Shown: positions 1-11,045, counted from the first letter of the stretch. The stretch: DNA of 64,000 nt from Mercenaria mercenaria (GCF_021730395.1 NC_069365.1:22790001-22854000), one strand, 5' to 3'. Numbers and translations are program-made. The notes: generated from the letters alone by a model not told the origin.

Positions 1-145
1 TTAAGCGATGATTTAAAGTTAAGATAAAATACTTAAATTTCATTTAAGGTATAAAAGTCTATGTGGTTTGGGTAGTATTATCAGTGGTTTAAACGCTTGT
101 TATTGACATCAACCGATCACAGATACTTATACGTACAAAGTGTCA

Positions 146-218
146 GCCGGAATAGCTCAGTTGGGAGAGCGTTAGACTGAAGATCTAAAGGTCCCTGGTT
201 CGATCCCGGGTTCCGGCG
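146..218 (+). tRNA. tRNA-Phe (anticodon GAA)
   Basis: The sequence folds into a full cloverleaf. A 7 bp acceptor stem pairs GCCGGAA with TTCCGGC, an A box lies in TAGCTCAGTTGGG, the anticodon arm TTAGA/TCTAA closes a 7-base loop containing GAA, and the T arm carries the B box GGTTCGATCCC. Compared with the animal tRNA-Phe I remember, the body is nearly unchanged. The acceptor stem has a compensatory pair change (A-T to G-C at the fifth pair). The unpaired discriminator base is G, whereas A is usual for tRNA-Phe. No intron and no encoded CCA. A T run for RNA polymerase III termination follows. Probably a working gene, although the G discriminator leaves some doubt. Confidence 0.95.
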
Positions 219-243
219 CGTACGGAACGTTCGGCGGCTGGCC

Positions 244-248
244 TTTTT
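244..248 (+). terminator. RNA polymerase III T-run terminator
   Basis: Five consecutive T residues lie 26 bases downstream of the tRNA-Phe body on the sense strand, the usual termination signal for polymerase III. There is no earlier run of four or more T residues after the tRNA. Confidence 0.7.
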
Positions 249-429
249 GAGCAATATCTAATGGAGGAAGGTGACTAGCTTTTAAAATAATATGGTGAAC
301 ATTCCATTTTTATTGTATTTATTTTACTGGTGATGTAGGAACTTTGAGGCGTTCATTTCTAGCTAATCGTTGGCTTTGATTATTAAAATTAGAAATAGTA
401 AGTAAATGTTTATTTATTAACGTGACATG

Positions 430-2140
430 TGCAATTTACAAATAAATAATACAATTTTCATATAACAAATTATTTGCACCCGGCCCTGTGGGCCTATAAG
501 TCACCTCATATTTTAACATATATAAAGATGTAGTGTGAACAGAGTTATCAATACATTTGTAGCAACTACAGTTTGACGCAGTCTTATCATGTTATAATAA
601 TAAATAAAAACAATTCAAAGTGTAACGAGAACATCTTTCGTCATACATATAAAAGAAATGTTTCACATTTAATACACAAAAATAGAACACGAATTATCAG
701 TGAAACAGACAATTTTTACGCTTTAAATATGCATCCACTAAGAACTTAGCTAATCTTCTTGGGTAAATGTTCACAAGATATACAAGTTTCTCAGAGTCGC
801 TCATACTTATGTAAATATCCCCTAAAGCAATGTCATTAAAGTATTGCAACCTTAAATTGTTGTAAAAGGTACAGTTGATAACAAAATGGATTTCGTCTTC
901 AATTAGTCCCGTATCACACATTTTACAGAGTCTTTGCTCGATGCGTTCTCCTATATATCGCCCAGTCTCTACTCGAATTGGTAAAATGCCACACCTTAAC
1001 TGTGCAAGAAGAGATCGTTCATTACGTTTTAAATTTAAATCTACATATTGTTTTTTTTTAAATTCAGTTTTAAACAGTCTGTAAGTTCGTAATTTAGGTA
1101 CTGTTATAACATTTTCCTTCCAGGCATTTAAGTAATAGTTCCTTATATGCGTGTTTGCTTTGTTTAATTGGATAACTGTACGGTTATTGAAATGGTCTAT
1201 AAGACCTACTTTTGTTAAAACATCTTTCAGCTCACTGCACCAATTATTGCGACAGTTTCTATAATCCGTATTAAAAGCCTGTTTTGTAATTCTAGTGTCG
1301 TCAAGTAATAATAGTCTATTCCAATAACGTATCATATTAGTCCAACGTCTGTAATTTGAAGGTATCCAGCCCATGTCTCCAGTTATAGCCAATATAGGAG
1401 CAAACCTGTGTACTCCTAAGTAGTAGCGTATCGCCCGATGTTGAACATTGTCTATGCACTGGAACTTCCTGTATCCCCACACGCTCGAACAATAATCCAT
1501 GATTGGCACAACACATGAATCATAAAGTTTCTCAAAGGTTTTACAGCCGAATTCCTTAAGTGATCGTAATCGTGATATGACTTTTCCAAGAGCCCTTCCC
1601 GCGCTTTTAGAAAGAATGTCAGCATTCTGAGTAAAATCGCCTTTGCAATGAAACATCACACCAAGGTATTTGTAACTATCGACAAGTTCTAGAACATTAT
1701 CTCCAATTTTGAATGACTTCTCTGTAGTCGAAGCGCGACCTCGACGAAAATGAATGCATTTAGATTTATCAGTATTGATTAGTACGCGCCATCGTCTACA
1801 CCAGTCACGTAACTTGTCTAGAATGCGCTGCAGGTCTTCCTCTGTCTTTGCGATACAAACTATATCATCGGCATATAACAACATTGAAAGCTTTCTACCA
1901 TCAAGGTCGAACCCAAGACCAAGTTCATTGACCTCCTTCACTAGGTCATTCGCGAATATTGAAAAGATGGTCGGCGACGCCGAATCTCCTTGTTTCACCC
2001 CTGTGGTACATGTAAACCAGTCTGTTAGCTTATTATTCACACGAACGCACGCACTAGATTGCTGGTATATATTTGAAATATTTGTGATAATTTATCAATG
2101 TAATGCGGTGATTTATAGCTTTGTATCTTCTCCATAACAA
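430..2140 (-). mobile_element. 5'-truncated LINE (APE-type non-LTR retrotransposon)
   Basis: The element runs on the minus strand. Its 3' end carries a GC-rich segment (about 478-500) reading gcccacagggccgggtg on the minus strand, a 3'-UTR motif style I associate with CR1/L2-like LINEs, followed by an A/T-rich tail near 430-470. The 5' end is lost inside the reverse transcriptase domain near 2140, the usual outcome of incomplete target-primed reverse transcription. The ORF it contains is listed separately. Clade assignment (CR1/L2-like) is tentative. Confidence 0.85.
697..2040 (-). CDS. LINE ORF2 fragment: reverse transcriptase C-terminal half plus CCHC-like tail
   Basis: The 447-codon open frame begins inside the reverse transcriptase palm. 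GVKQGD lies near residues 14-19 and the catalytic YADD at 56-59, followed by the thumb region with KSKCIHFR and YLGVMFH. The C-terminal third has LRCGILPIRVETGRY and a zinc-finger-like CKMC..EIHFVINC pattern, the typical end of ORF2 in this LINE group. The reading frame continues upstream past the listed start in recognisable form (VRVNNKLTDWF), so the start codon is not a real initiation site. No in-frame stop interrupts the frame, which argues for a fairly young insertion. Priming and copying of LINE RNA at the chromosome is the family role; the piece lacks endonuclease and cannot act alone. Confidence 0.9.
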   Translation of the reverse strand: MNNKLTDWFTCTTGVKQGDSASPTIFSIFANDLVKEVNELGLGFDLDGRKLSMLLYADDIVCIAKTEEDLQRILDKLRDWCRRWRVLINTDKSKCIHFRRGRASTTEKSFKIGDNVLELVDSYKYLGVMFHCKGDFTQNADILSKSAGRALGKVISRLRSLKEFGCKTFEKLYDSCVVPIMDYCSSVWGYRKFQCIDNVQHRAIRYYLGVHRFAPILAITGDMGWIPSNYRRWTNMIRYWNRLLLLDDTRITKQAFNTDYRNCRNNWCSELKDVLTKVGLIDHFNNRTVIQLNKANTHIRNYYLNAWKENVITVPKLRTYRLFKTEFKKKQYVDLNLKRNERSLLAQLRCGILPIRVETGRYIGERIEQRLCKMCDTGLIEDEIHFVINCTFYNNLRLQYFNDIALGDIYISMSDSEKLVYLVNIYPRRLAKFLVDAYLKRKNCLFH

Positions 2141-2744
2141 AATGTATAGCGTACACACAACCATCTTATTAGATATCAAATCGTTGCTGCTGGACGTCCA
2201 CTTTTCAGTTTAAAACTATTTATTATGAAAACTTGGTTTGGAAAACACAAGGTTAGATCGATCGTTTGCCTTGTAGCACATTGATATGTCAACTTGGTCA
2301 TGTCAAACTTCCTATTTCGATCAATGAGTGATGTCAGTAGAGTTTGACAAACAATTCTCGTTAGTACGACTTAATTGTACATTAAGTATTTGTTATGCAA
2401 ATGTAAATGTCAGTTTTACAAGCCTTCATTTAGGGATTTATTTTGACATTACACAAAACTTATTTTACCTACGAGAATGTGACTAACATATTGACATTTG
2501 CACATGCTGTTTACTTCAAATGTTTCCGACTTTTGATCATTTCTCTCTTTGTTTTCATTTGATTGTGCTTGCTTGACATCGACAGTGTAAGACAGTCCGA
2601 CTTTAATTAGTCTAGCGTGATACGCATGGTAATACATTATACTTTATAACTTTAAATTCATTATAATTCTAATCAATGTAGCAATATTCATCAATAAATT
2701 CCTGAAATAGCTCAAGACAGCTAAAGTCTTTCCTGTGCATTAGA
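2141..2744. other. Unassigned stretch between two LINE blocks
   Basis: No coding signal or repeat that I recognise. Short open frames here have no family features. Confidence 0.5.
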
Positions 2745-2966
2745 CTGGTAATACATCGGATACAAATAATTACAGACCTATTTCCATACTGTCTACTACT
2801 AGTATTTCAAAGATATTGAAAAACATTTCACTAAATACTTATTTGCTTATCTCAATAACTATACTTTGATGCAGACATCGCAGTCAGGTTTTAGACAAGA
2901 CAAAACCATTCAAGTCAAACTGAGCTAGTTAAACTCATAGATAATTGGCTCACACACACACGCTCG

Positions 2967-3006
<40 letters not shown>

Positions 3007-3755
3007 ACGAGGAGATAATTGGTGCTATATTTCCTTTTTAAGAAAGGCGTTCGATCTAGTTGGTCATGAAATATTAATTGAAAAAAAAAAATGAATTATT
3101 ATCATAATTCATCGCTTCTTTTCAAATCTTATTTAGATGAACGGTTTCAATATGACGGCTCTATATTAGAACCTGTACTTTTCTTACATTTTATAACTGA
3201 CTTACCACTTTTTATGAATAATTGATATAGAAATATGTTTGCTAATAACACAACGATACAAACCCATAATAAAGTCAGAACAAACTTACAGAATAATGCA
3301 TATGAATTCAGCAAATGGTGCAGTGACAACAGTATGGTGGTTAATGCAGAAAACCCATCGGTCAGGAGTATTAGGTACTGTACAAAAAACACAGTAACAC
3401 CGCAAATTGATATTTCATATGATGATAAAATATTACCTCATGTAGAAACTCAAAAATTGTTAGGAATCTATATTAGTAACCACTTAACTTGAAAAAAAGA
3501 TAGGATAGATCAACTGTGCATCAATATTTCACGTAATATTACATTACTCAAATTACTCTCTAAATATGTTCCAGGAGAATTTCTTTACTGTATATTATAA
3601 TTCATACATTCTTCCTCTATTTAATTATGACTGTGTATATCGTTTGGAGTGGTACTTCTGCCTACAACATAGACAGATTGTCCAAACTTCAAAAACGTGC
3701 TGCTAGGAGAATCCTTAAAGCTGACATTATGACACCCTCGGCGGACATATTCATG
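2745..3755 (+). mobile_element. Old, decayed LINE, host of a later LINE insertion
   Basis: Translated pieces in several frames give successive reverse transcriptase segments in the right order: NYRPISILST near 2770, SGFRQ near 2885, AFDLVGHEIL near 3048, then SKWCSDNSMVVNAENP and LLGIYIS (3235-3480), and finally KLQKRAARRILKA (about 3680-3725), a C-terminal signature of the Jockey/CR1 type. Frameshifts, stops and a CA microsatellite interrupt it, and the YADD motif is not intact. The similarity ends abruptly near 3755, where the next LINE begins, so this copy was the insertion target. I did not find its continuation after 7820. Confidence 0.75.
2951..3004. repeat. (CA)n microsatellite
   Basis: About 54 bases of CA repeat with a few G and T interruptions at its left side, located inside the decayed LINE. 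Confidence 0.95.
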
Positions 3756-3829
3756 GTCAGAGAGGAACAGGTCAAGGTCAACATGAAAATGCGTGGAGAG
3801 GTCGTGGTCGTGGAAACAGACATAGCTAG

Positions 3830-4462
3830 GTTTCCATTGGGTTTTGGAATGTCAACGGTTTTAGTACAAAAACAGACAGTGACAATTTCTCTTTGAGGTC
3901 TGATTGTATAAAACATCTGGATTTTGACATTTTAGGCATAGCTGAGACACATTTAATAGATAATAATGTATTAAATTTACCAGGATATGTCTGGATTGGA
4001 AATAATAGGAAACTAATTCATGTAATTGCGAGAACAGGGTCTGACGGTGTTGGTTTTTTTATAAAAGAAGATTTTAGTGATAGGTATTTTATAAATATCT
4101 TTGATGATAGTTATGATGGTATATTATGGCTAGAATTTGTTGATAAATGTACTGGTTTTTCCTTTTATACATGTGTTTGTTACTTACCACCAGTTAATTC
4201 CTCTAGAAATGTCGATGTATGTGAGTTTTATGATACATTACTCAGTAATATGTATTCTTATCAAAATTTAGGTCCTCTGTATATTTCTGGGGATTTTAAC
4301 AGTAGAATTGGTGACAATCTTGATTATATTGCTGGTGTTGATGATTTACGAGAGAGAAATATTGTTGATTTTAATACAAATACATTTGGTGACAAATTGA
4401 TAGATTTTTTAATTGATAGCAATATGTGTGTTCTTAATGGTAGACAGTGTCTAAAAAAATGA
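3830..4462 (+). pseudogene. LINE ORF2 part 1: AP-like endonuclease
   Basis: The frame opens right after the ORF1 stop with GFWNVNG, the family start of the endonuclease fold, and continues with LDFDILGIAETHL, where E is the metal-binding glutamate, then GVGFFIKEDF and CVCYLPPVN, then ISGDFNSRIGD with the catalytic D and N. The ORF ends at a run of seven A residues (4453-4459). The same protein resumes in another frame just downstream (NDYTSVSVKGCSVVDYCIV), which holds the SD.. and H-type endonuclease end region, so an indel in the A run split the gene. The endonuclease nicks target DNA for priming. Initiation codon use is unclear because no ATG lies at the domain start. Confidence 0.85.
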
Positions 4463-5663
4463 TTACACTTCAGTATCTGTTAAGGGATGTTCTGTGGTAG
4501 ACTATTGTATAGTCCATCATGATAATTTGTATCTATTCAAAGACTTCAAAGTAATTAGAAGTTCAGAAATTGTGTCTGAAATTTATAGAAATAGATGTAT
4601 ACCATCATCAGTACCTGATCATTCTATTTTATCTTGGATTTTTGATTTGTCTGATGTTATTGTTAACAATACTACTAGTGGTGATTCATATAAACATGGT
4701 CCTAGTGCTTCATATGAAAAATTTAACCTGAAAAATATTCCAGATAACTTCTTGAAGTCTGACACAGTCGTAACATCACTACATGATGCAATTTTTAAAC
4801 TAGAACAAAGTTTACGTCATCAGCACGATATTGATGCAGCCTATTCTGACATTTGTTCTGTTATTAAAACAGAAATGTATGACAAATTAGACCATAAAAC
4901 AGTAAATATATTATCTGGGGTTAATACTAAAAATAGAAGGGTTGGAAAACCCTGGTGGAGTGAAACTCTATCTAACCTATGGATTTCTCAGACAAAGGCA
5001 GAACGAGATTGGTTGAAATGTAATAATGCATCTGTTAAAAAACGGTTGAAGTCTGTTTTCGTGACAGCGAGACGGGCCTTTGATCGTGAAGTTCAAAGAA
5101 GTAAACGGGCATATTGGGTCTCTGTCCAAACAGAGCTTTTGTATGAATGTGAAAATAACCAACAAGAGTTCTGGAAATCCATAGGCAAAATAGGTATTGC
5201 TCAAAATAAAAGGAAACCAATACCAATGGAAGTTATAGATAATGATGGTTTAGTATCTAATAATGTTGATACAGTTTTAAAGAAGTGGAAACAAGAATTT
5301 AGTAGTTTATTTTTATCAAGAAATAATGGTGCACATAATATTTTGAATCCACAATGTAATAATTCTACAATTGAGAGTGATTCTCTTAATGCTGGTATTT
5401 CATTAATGGAAGTCAAAACAGCAGTTAATAAAGCAAAATTAGGAAAAGCCTGTGGTACTGATTCTATACCAGTTGATGTTCTGAATAATGATGGTTGTGT
5501 TTCATTTCTGCATATGCTTTATAATATATGTTTTGATACTGGTGTTGTACCATCAGAATGGGGAAGGATTATTATTACTCCTATCCCCAAGTCTAGTACT
5601 TTAGATCCACGTGATCCTCTGCACTCTCTTGTTCAATGTATAAACTTTACTGTTCAATTTTAA
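4455..5663 (+). pseudogene. LINE ORF2 part 2: endonuclease end and reverse transcriptase N-terminal region
   Basis: Begins with the end of the endonuclease (SVVDYCIVHHD, then SVPDHSILSW containing the late D and H residues of AP-like endonucleases). A linker with basic segments follows, including RAFDREVQRSKRAYW, which is typical of the region before the polymerase. The last part has KLGKACGTDSIPVDVL and ITPIPKSS, the first reverse transcriptase motifs. The frame is lost near 5625, where the segment that should read like NYRGI.LL is missing and a short deletion shifts the frame; the protein continues in the next entry. Confidence 0.85.
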
Positions 5664-7351
5664 ATGAAAGAATTTCTAAATGGGCCGAAATTAACAAAAT
5701 AATTGTTGACGAACAGAATGGTTTTCGAAAAAAGCGGAGTACTATTGACCACTTGTCTTCGTTAACAAACATTGTTGAAACTAGAAAGAAACAGAAACAG
5801 TCCACATTCTGTGCTTTTATAGATTTTAAAAAGGCTTACGATTTTATTGATAGAAGTATTTTATGGAATAAACTGTCTAGTTCAAATATTGCTATTGGGG
5901 GTAAAATGATTGTAGCACTGAAATCACTGTATAGTAGTGTTTCTTCATGTGTTAGAATTAATGGATTATATACTGATATGTTTAATGTACAATGTGGTCT
6001 TAGGCAGGGTTGTTCTTTATCCCCTCTGCTTTTTAATCTCTTCGTAAATGACTTAGCTGTGTCTGTAAAATCTGCAAATAAAGGTATAATGGTTGATAAT
6101 GACAAGATATGCATTTTATTATATGCAGATGATCTAGTATTAATAGCAGAGACAGAAGATGACCTTCAATTTATGCTGAATATTTTGAGTACCTGGTGTG
6201 ATTTGAATAGTATGGTGGTTAATCCTTCAAAAAGTCAAATTGTTCATTTTAGACCTCAGTCAGTTGAAAGAACCTCATTTGAATTTATGTGTGGCAATCA
6301 TAGTCTACAAGTAACAACCAAATACACATATCTTGGTTTATTGGTGAATGAATTTTTAGATTTTAATGTCACAGCCAAATGTGTTGCACAAAGTGCTGGT
6401 AGAGCACTCGGTTTATTGATTGCTAAATATAAGTCTGCTGATGGTATGCCATATGCTGTTTTTACTAAGCTTTATGACAGCACCGTCTGGCCAGTAATCT
6501 CATATGGTGCTTCTGTTTGGGGAACGCAAACTTATTCATGTATTAATGCTGTACAGTTGCGAGCAATGCGCTTTGTTTTGGGAGTTGGTCGTTATACACC
6601 TAATAATGCTGTGTATGGGGAGCTTGCTTGGCAACCTCCAGTTGTTAAACAATGGAAGACTGTTGCACAACATTGGCATAGAATTAGTATAATGGATAAT
6701 GATAGAATTAATCATAAAATTTTTGCTTATTGTAATACTAAGAGTAACTCGGGATGTAAAAATTGGGAGTTTAGAGTACGAAAACATATGAATGATATAA
6801 ATTTGTCAGATATGCTTGTTAACTGTAATACAACCTCTTCTAAATATTTTTGTGATAGGGTTGTAACTTGTTCCATGCAAAGGTTTATTGTTTCATGGAA
6901 AGAAGCTATTAACTGTGATTCTGGTCCATCTGGTAGAGGAAGAAATAAACTGAGAACCTATAAAATGTTTAAACATGACTTTGTACCGGAAAAATATGTT
7001 AGTGCTTTTATTCCAGCTAAACATAAAGCTGCATTTGCCAAGTTTAGATGTGGTGTTGCACCTCTAAAACTAGAAACGGGTAGATATGAGAATATTCCTG
7101 AAAACCTGCGTCTTTGTCCTTTTTGTAGGAATAGTGTTGAAAATGAAATACATGTTTTATTCCACTGTAATGCCTATCAAAGTTTCCAGACTGACCTATG
7201 TACCAAAGCCTGTGAAGTTAATAGTAATTATAATAACCTAGGTAATGAAGAAAAAATAGTATTTGTACTATCTGATGAAGCCATGATAAAAATAAGTGCC
7301 AAAACCTGTTATATGATTTTAAAAACCAGAAACAACATGCTGTATAGTTAA
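5636..7351 (+). pseudogene. LINE ORF2 part 3: reverse transcriptase core and C-terminal finger
   Basis: The frame of 571 codons starts with YKLYCSILNERI, then QNGFRKKRST. The first catalytic aspartate is in FIDFKKAYD (61-69), the primer-grip style GLRQGCSLSPLLFN at 121-134, and the catalytic YADD at 163-166. The C-terminal domain carries FRCGVAPLKLETGRY and CPFC..EIHVLFHC, a C2-H-C finger common to this LINE group and to the fragments at 0.7-2.0, 12.3-12.6 and 28.5-28.8 kb. The stop codon TAA at 7349-7351 looks native. It is broken only by the upstream frameshifts, not within this segment. Confidence 0.9.
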
Positions 7352-7680
7352 TGCACCGTAAAGCATCAACATATGTTAATTTCTATTACTGAAGATCGAT
7401 ATTCAATTTTGAAAATTTCAATTATTAACTGTGATCTATCGAATTATTTAAAGTCCTTTATAATTTTGTATGTAAGATAACAAATGATTGTTTGTGTTCA
7501 AAGTGGGACTTGGTTTGTCATGTTAGGGGCTGACGTGGCACGGTCATTGCTGGCTTTGCCATTCATGGCAGTGTTGTTCTTTCTTTGGTGGATGGGACTG
7601 GGTCTTGCACTGAACAGTACATTTATTCACTAAATCTTAATTTGATGCTTTGTGGTTCATGTTAGTTGATTTTAACTGTA

Positions 7681-7818
7681 ATATATCTATAATGTGATAT
7701 GTAAATACCACTTTTATAGTAAAAGTAAATAATATATCTATAATGTGATATGTAAATACCACTTTTATAGTAATAGTAATATATCTATAATGTGATATGT
7801 AAATACCACTTTTATAGT
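7681..7818 (+). repeat. Three-copy ~49 bp tandem repeat in LINE 3' UTR
   Basis: Copies begin at 7681, 7732 and 7779, each starting atatatctataatgtgatat and ending ccacttttatag. Spacing is 51 and 47 bp because the short linkers differ (aaaagtaaat versus taatag). The copies are otherwise almost identical, indicating recent expansion within the element. Confidence 0.95.
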
Positions 7819-8159
7819 TAAGCTACATTAGTAATGCAACAAATTGTTTAAACCATGTTTGTTGTAATCTTACAAGATTAAATGTTGTAAAAGTATGTTT
7901 TAACGAGAGGCTGGTATTAATCAGTTTACAACAGATCTGATCTGTTATAATACTTGATTTTTTAAACTGTTTTTTTACCAGATACACATTAGTGTTGTTT
8001 TGGCTTATCAGTTTTTTAGGTAACTGAATCGTTTTATGGCAGTTTTTAGGCCAGTGAAAGGCCCAGATTAATGCCAGCTTCTCGGTTTTTACACATAGTT
8101 TTTAGCTCGACTCTTCGAAGAAAATGTAGAGCTATTGCACTCACACCAGTGTCGGCATA
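7819..8159. other. Unassigned AT-rich stretch after the LINE
   Basis: May include more LINE 3' UTR or the far side of the older LINE. I see no coding remnant and no clear target-site duplication. Confidence 0.4.
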
Positions 8160-8690
8160 CTTGTTGGCGTGCCGTTGGTTAAAGATTTTGATAAATATCT
8201 CTGTTACTATCAGAACTATTGACTTAGAACTTACAATTATATAATTATTATCTATTACAGTCTGCACCAGGAGAGACAATTCTCATAGTTATGATTTGAA
8301 TTTTGAAAGATTTATGCCCCTTTTTTTAAGTTTTTATATTATAAAGTCAAGTATCTTTGTTGCTATCAAGCTTTTGACTTAGAACTTCATATATTTTTCT
8401 ATTATCAAAACCTGCCCAAAGAGAAACAATCCCCACAACTCTGATTTCAGTGTTGACAGAGTTATGCCCTTTTTTTTTTTTTTTTTTTTTTTATTTTTTT
8501 TTTAAACTTAGATTTTTCTTTACCTTTTACATAATGTCCAAGATCTCTTTTGCTATCAAGCCATTGAATTGATAATTAAATACTCGTTTACTATTAAAGG
8601 TTACCCCACTATAAACAATTCCCATAGTTCTGATTAGAAATTTGAGAGATTTATGCCCCTTTTAATGGCAAAGCTCTTATTCAGAGGCAA
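8160..8690 (+). repeat. Three diverged ~150-190 bp tandem units
   Basis: Each unit has the same order of phrases: a tgctatcaagc-like segment, ttgacttagaactt, a caattctcatagttctgat-like segment and gatttatgcccctttt, the last at about 8311, 8460 and 8651. A T run of roughly 30 bases (about 8471-8500) interrupts the second unit. Related phrases recur in the arrays at 27.6 and 50.4 kb. Confidence 0.7.
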
Positions 8691-9866
8691 ACACCGTGAA
8701 AAGTCGAGTATTGTTATTCATGAATCTTAACCGTAAATTATTTGAATATTTTATATGATATGTACAGAAATTATATTATATTTGTATATTTGTAGTCTCT
8801 TATAATTCTTAAATAGAATGGTCTTGCAATAGTTTGTTGTAATTGTACACTGTAATTATATGTCGTATGCAAGAATGAGACGTAAATAAAGATATAAAAC
8901 TATTCAGGGACTTGGGTGGCTGATCACACATGTCATCTAATTTCAACCGCAATAAATTAATAAATTGATCACAAATGATTCCTTTCTAACAATAGAAACT
9001 TAAGATCGGTCACAAATGAACATCTCAAAGTTCCTAAATCTAAAACAACATAGGTTCTCTCATATCAATGTTAAAGGTAGCTTTTAATAATTACTTTTTA
9101 TTGGTGCTTTATGTTAAGGTAGAATGCCTTGTTTAAACACTTTGTTTTAATTTCATCACCGCATATTTTTAGTAGTCAATAGATCCATTTAAATTTATCT
9201 AAACAATCTTCTGTGACAAGGTATATCAACCTGATTTGTGTGGAGATTCAATTTTGATTTACATACACCATTATATTTTGGGCATATCCGTTCCCGACGT
9301 TAAAACGTTAAGCTGATCATTGACTGTTTACCTTATTCGAAACATATTGCATGTTTCGTGTTTATACCTTTTACAGCTGATCACTACACTTTTCTTTTGT
9401 ATTGTACAAAATATTGTACTGCTGGACAAGTAGGAAACTTCATTTGAAAAGTAGTTCTCACAAAGCCGTTTGTTTAAACACAATATCGTCGTTTAATTAA
9501 CATAAAACGAAATCAAATAATGTAAATAAAATTCACTTAATGTTGCATTGAAAGATATATTGAAAGATATTTGAATAAAGATTATACGTTAGGTGTTGTA
9601 TTTGTTTTCAAAAGACATTAACTATTGTTTGGCCATGATAGTCTGACATTAATCACATTCTATCAGAACAGAGTTTTGATGTTCTGAAGCAAAATAGATC
9701 TTGCCTATCATACAACGGGCAGTTCGTCCTGACTTTCAACTTGACATCGTCGTTTTAACAGTTCGTTCGTAATGACATTATGGAGTCTGTTCTAAAGCAC
9801 GTCGCAAAATATATGTAAGACCAGATTTTGTCGTTTCTATCATCTGACAACAGGACTATAGCAACA
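8691..9866. other. No recognised feature; 5' flank of the VMO-I-like gene
   Basis: AT-rich sequence with no repeat or coding region I can support. It includes whatever promoter serves the exon at 9867. I could not pick out a convincing TATA box at the expected distance. Confidence 0.4.
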
Positions 9867-9930
9867 ATGATGTTTAAACCTATCGTGTACATGGTTTTCC
9901 TTTTCTCCATGTGTAGTTGGGAATATGCAG
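9867..9930 (+). CDS. VMO-I-like gene, exon 1 (signal peptide)
   Basis: Tandem ATG codons open a short frame, MMFKPIVYMVFLFSMCSWEYA, a standard signal peptide: a Lys near the start, a hydrophobic core and small residues at the end. It runs into a strong splice donor, GCAG|GTAAGT at 9930/9931. The exon is 64 nt and ends in phase 1. Assignment to the VMO-I gene rests on same strand, a secretory leader (VMO-I proteins are secreted) and no competing downstream exon before 17358. The link is inferred, because the terminal exon starts in phase 0, so at least one further exon must lie between or have been lost. VMO-I proteins were first known from the hen egg vitelline membrane outer layer. Confidence 0.65.
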
Positions 9931-10044
9931 GTAAGTTATTGTTTCTATTATATATTATCTTTCTTGTGATATTTATTTACATGATTGAAAGTGTAGTTTT
10001 CATTTAAGATTTTTTGTAATTTTGTTGCAACCTTTATTTTTCAG

Positions 10045-10079
10045 CTGTAGCTGTTATAAGATACTGGTGAATACTGTGG
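10045..10079 (+). pseudogene. Possible decayed small exon of the VMO-I-like gene
   Basis: A pyrimidine tract and TTTTTCAG precede this 35-nt segment, and GTATGT follows it. Its length is exactly what is needed to convert the phase 1 end of exon 1 into the phase 0 start of the terminal exon. However, the required frame reads AVAVIRYW and then a TGA stop. A neighbouring frame gives TGEYCGY, loosely like the start of a VMO-I repeat. Either chance, or an exon broken by a small indel. It cannot by itself supply the roughly 100 missing residues of the first two VMO-I repeats. Confidence 0.25.
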
Positions 10080-10611
10080 GTATGTTATTTTGAAAATCTT
10101 GGAATAGTCACTTTCTTATTGCTATTCAGAGAAAGTGTCGAGAAAATAGCCTTTTCAGAATTAAAACGTTCCCTTTTTCAGTGAATTATCGCCTGAAATA
10201 TTAGAGTTAAAGATATCGTGAATTTTCACATTGAAAAATATCAAATATATTTTAACTGGTAGCAATTTTAAAATGGGTTTTGAATAGTCAGAACAAGAAA
10301 TAAAAAGAAAATATGTTTGTTTTACATGTAAGATAAAAAAATATCTTTTACTAATGAACACCATAGCTATATCACTCATGAAAATATTGCATATGGTATG
10401 TGTATTGGGTGGCGTGGCACTCTTAAAAACGTGGCTTTGCCCTGTATCCATGAGTCAAGTTGTAATACTGAAATGAAAGAACCGGCACGCAGAAAAGTGT
10501 CATTCTAATATTCCAATTTAAATGCAAACACAATTCACCGTGTCCAACCGCTAAAAAAAAGTATGGATAATTTTGATTTTTATTATACTATACTCCGTTG
10601 ATATTTAAGGT

Positions 10612-10866
10612 CGCTTACTTCAAACCACTTGCCCCTCATCGATGTGGGTTCGAGCCTCACTCGGGGCATTGAATTCTTCATGCGAGGAAGCCATCCAGTT
10701 GGCTTACGGGAGGTCGGTGGTTCTACCCAGGTGCCCGCTCGTGATGAAATAATGCTCGGAGGGTCACCTGGGGGTATTCCTCTCCTGTCAAAGCTGGACA
10801 GTCGCTTTATGACTGATGATTGTGTCGGTGCAATGTTAAACCCAACAAAATCAATAAATATATAAA
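10612..10866 (+). mobile_element. SINE-like interspersed repeat
   Basis: The left part contains a polymerase III B-box-like gatgtgggttcgagcctcac. The 3' end reads gtcggtgcaatgttaaaccc followed by aacaaaatcaataaatat, an A-rich tail. The end phrase gttaaaccc(a/g)aaca is shared with the SINE at 55835-56162. An open frame of 78 codons across it is a by-product of composition. I recall near-identical copies across bivalve genomes, but that is memory, not a search. Confidence 0.7.
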
Positions 10867-11045
10867 AAAGTTTTTCATGCAATTTCTACCTACAACCAGT
10901 ATATTATCTGTATAGATGGATTTACATCTTTATTACTGAATTTAAGTAAATCATTACAGAACAGTGTACTAGTATATAAATTGTCATGGCTTATACAGGG
11001 AATTTCCGTTGCTGGTCATTATGTTTATAGGCGCGCCGATATGTA

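Larger units (their letters stand above)
3755..7820 (+). mobile_element. Near-complete ORF2 LINE (AP-endonuclease clade), 5' truncated, nested in older LINE
   Basis: The insert starts within the end of ORF1: an arginine/glycine-rich tail (RGRGRGN) stops at TAG 3827-3829. It continues with the full ORF2 order: AP endonuclease, reverse transcriptase and CCHC-like tail, then a long 3' UTR with three copies of a ~49 bp repeat (7681-7818). ORF2 is split by two indels (near 4455 and near 5625), so this copy cannot move by itself. The rest of the reading frame is well preserved over about 3.5 kb, indicating moderate age. Group: Jockey/CR1/L2 superfamily; the exact clade needs a tree. Confidence 0.88.

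Noticed and set aside
10045-10079. TGA in the candidate VMO-I exon as a selenocysteine codon
   Set aside because: VMO-I proteins are not selenoproteins and no SECIS-like structure was evident in the short 3' flank; a broken or false exon is simpler.
10629-10865. 78-codon open frame
   Set aside because: Lies entirely inside a SINE-like repeat; the opposite strand is equally open.
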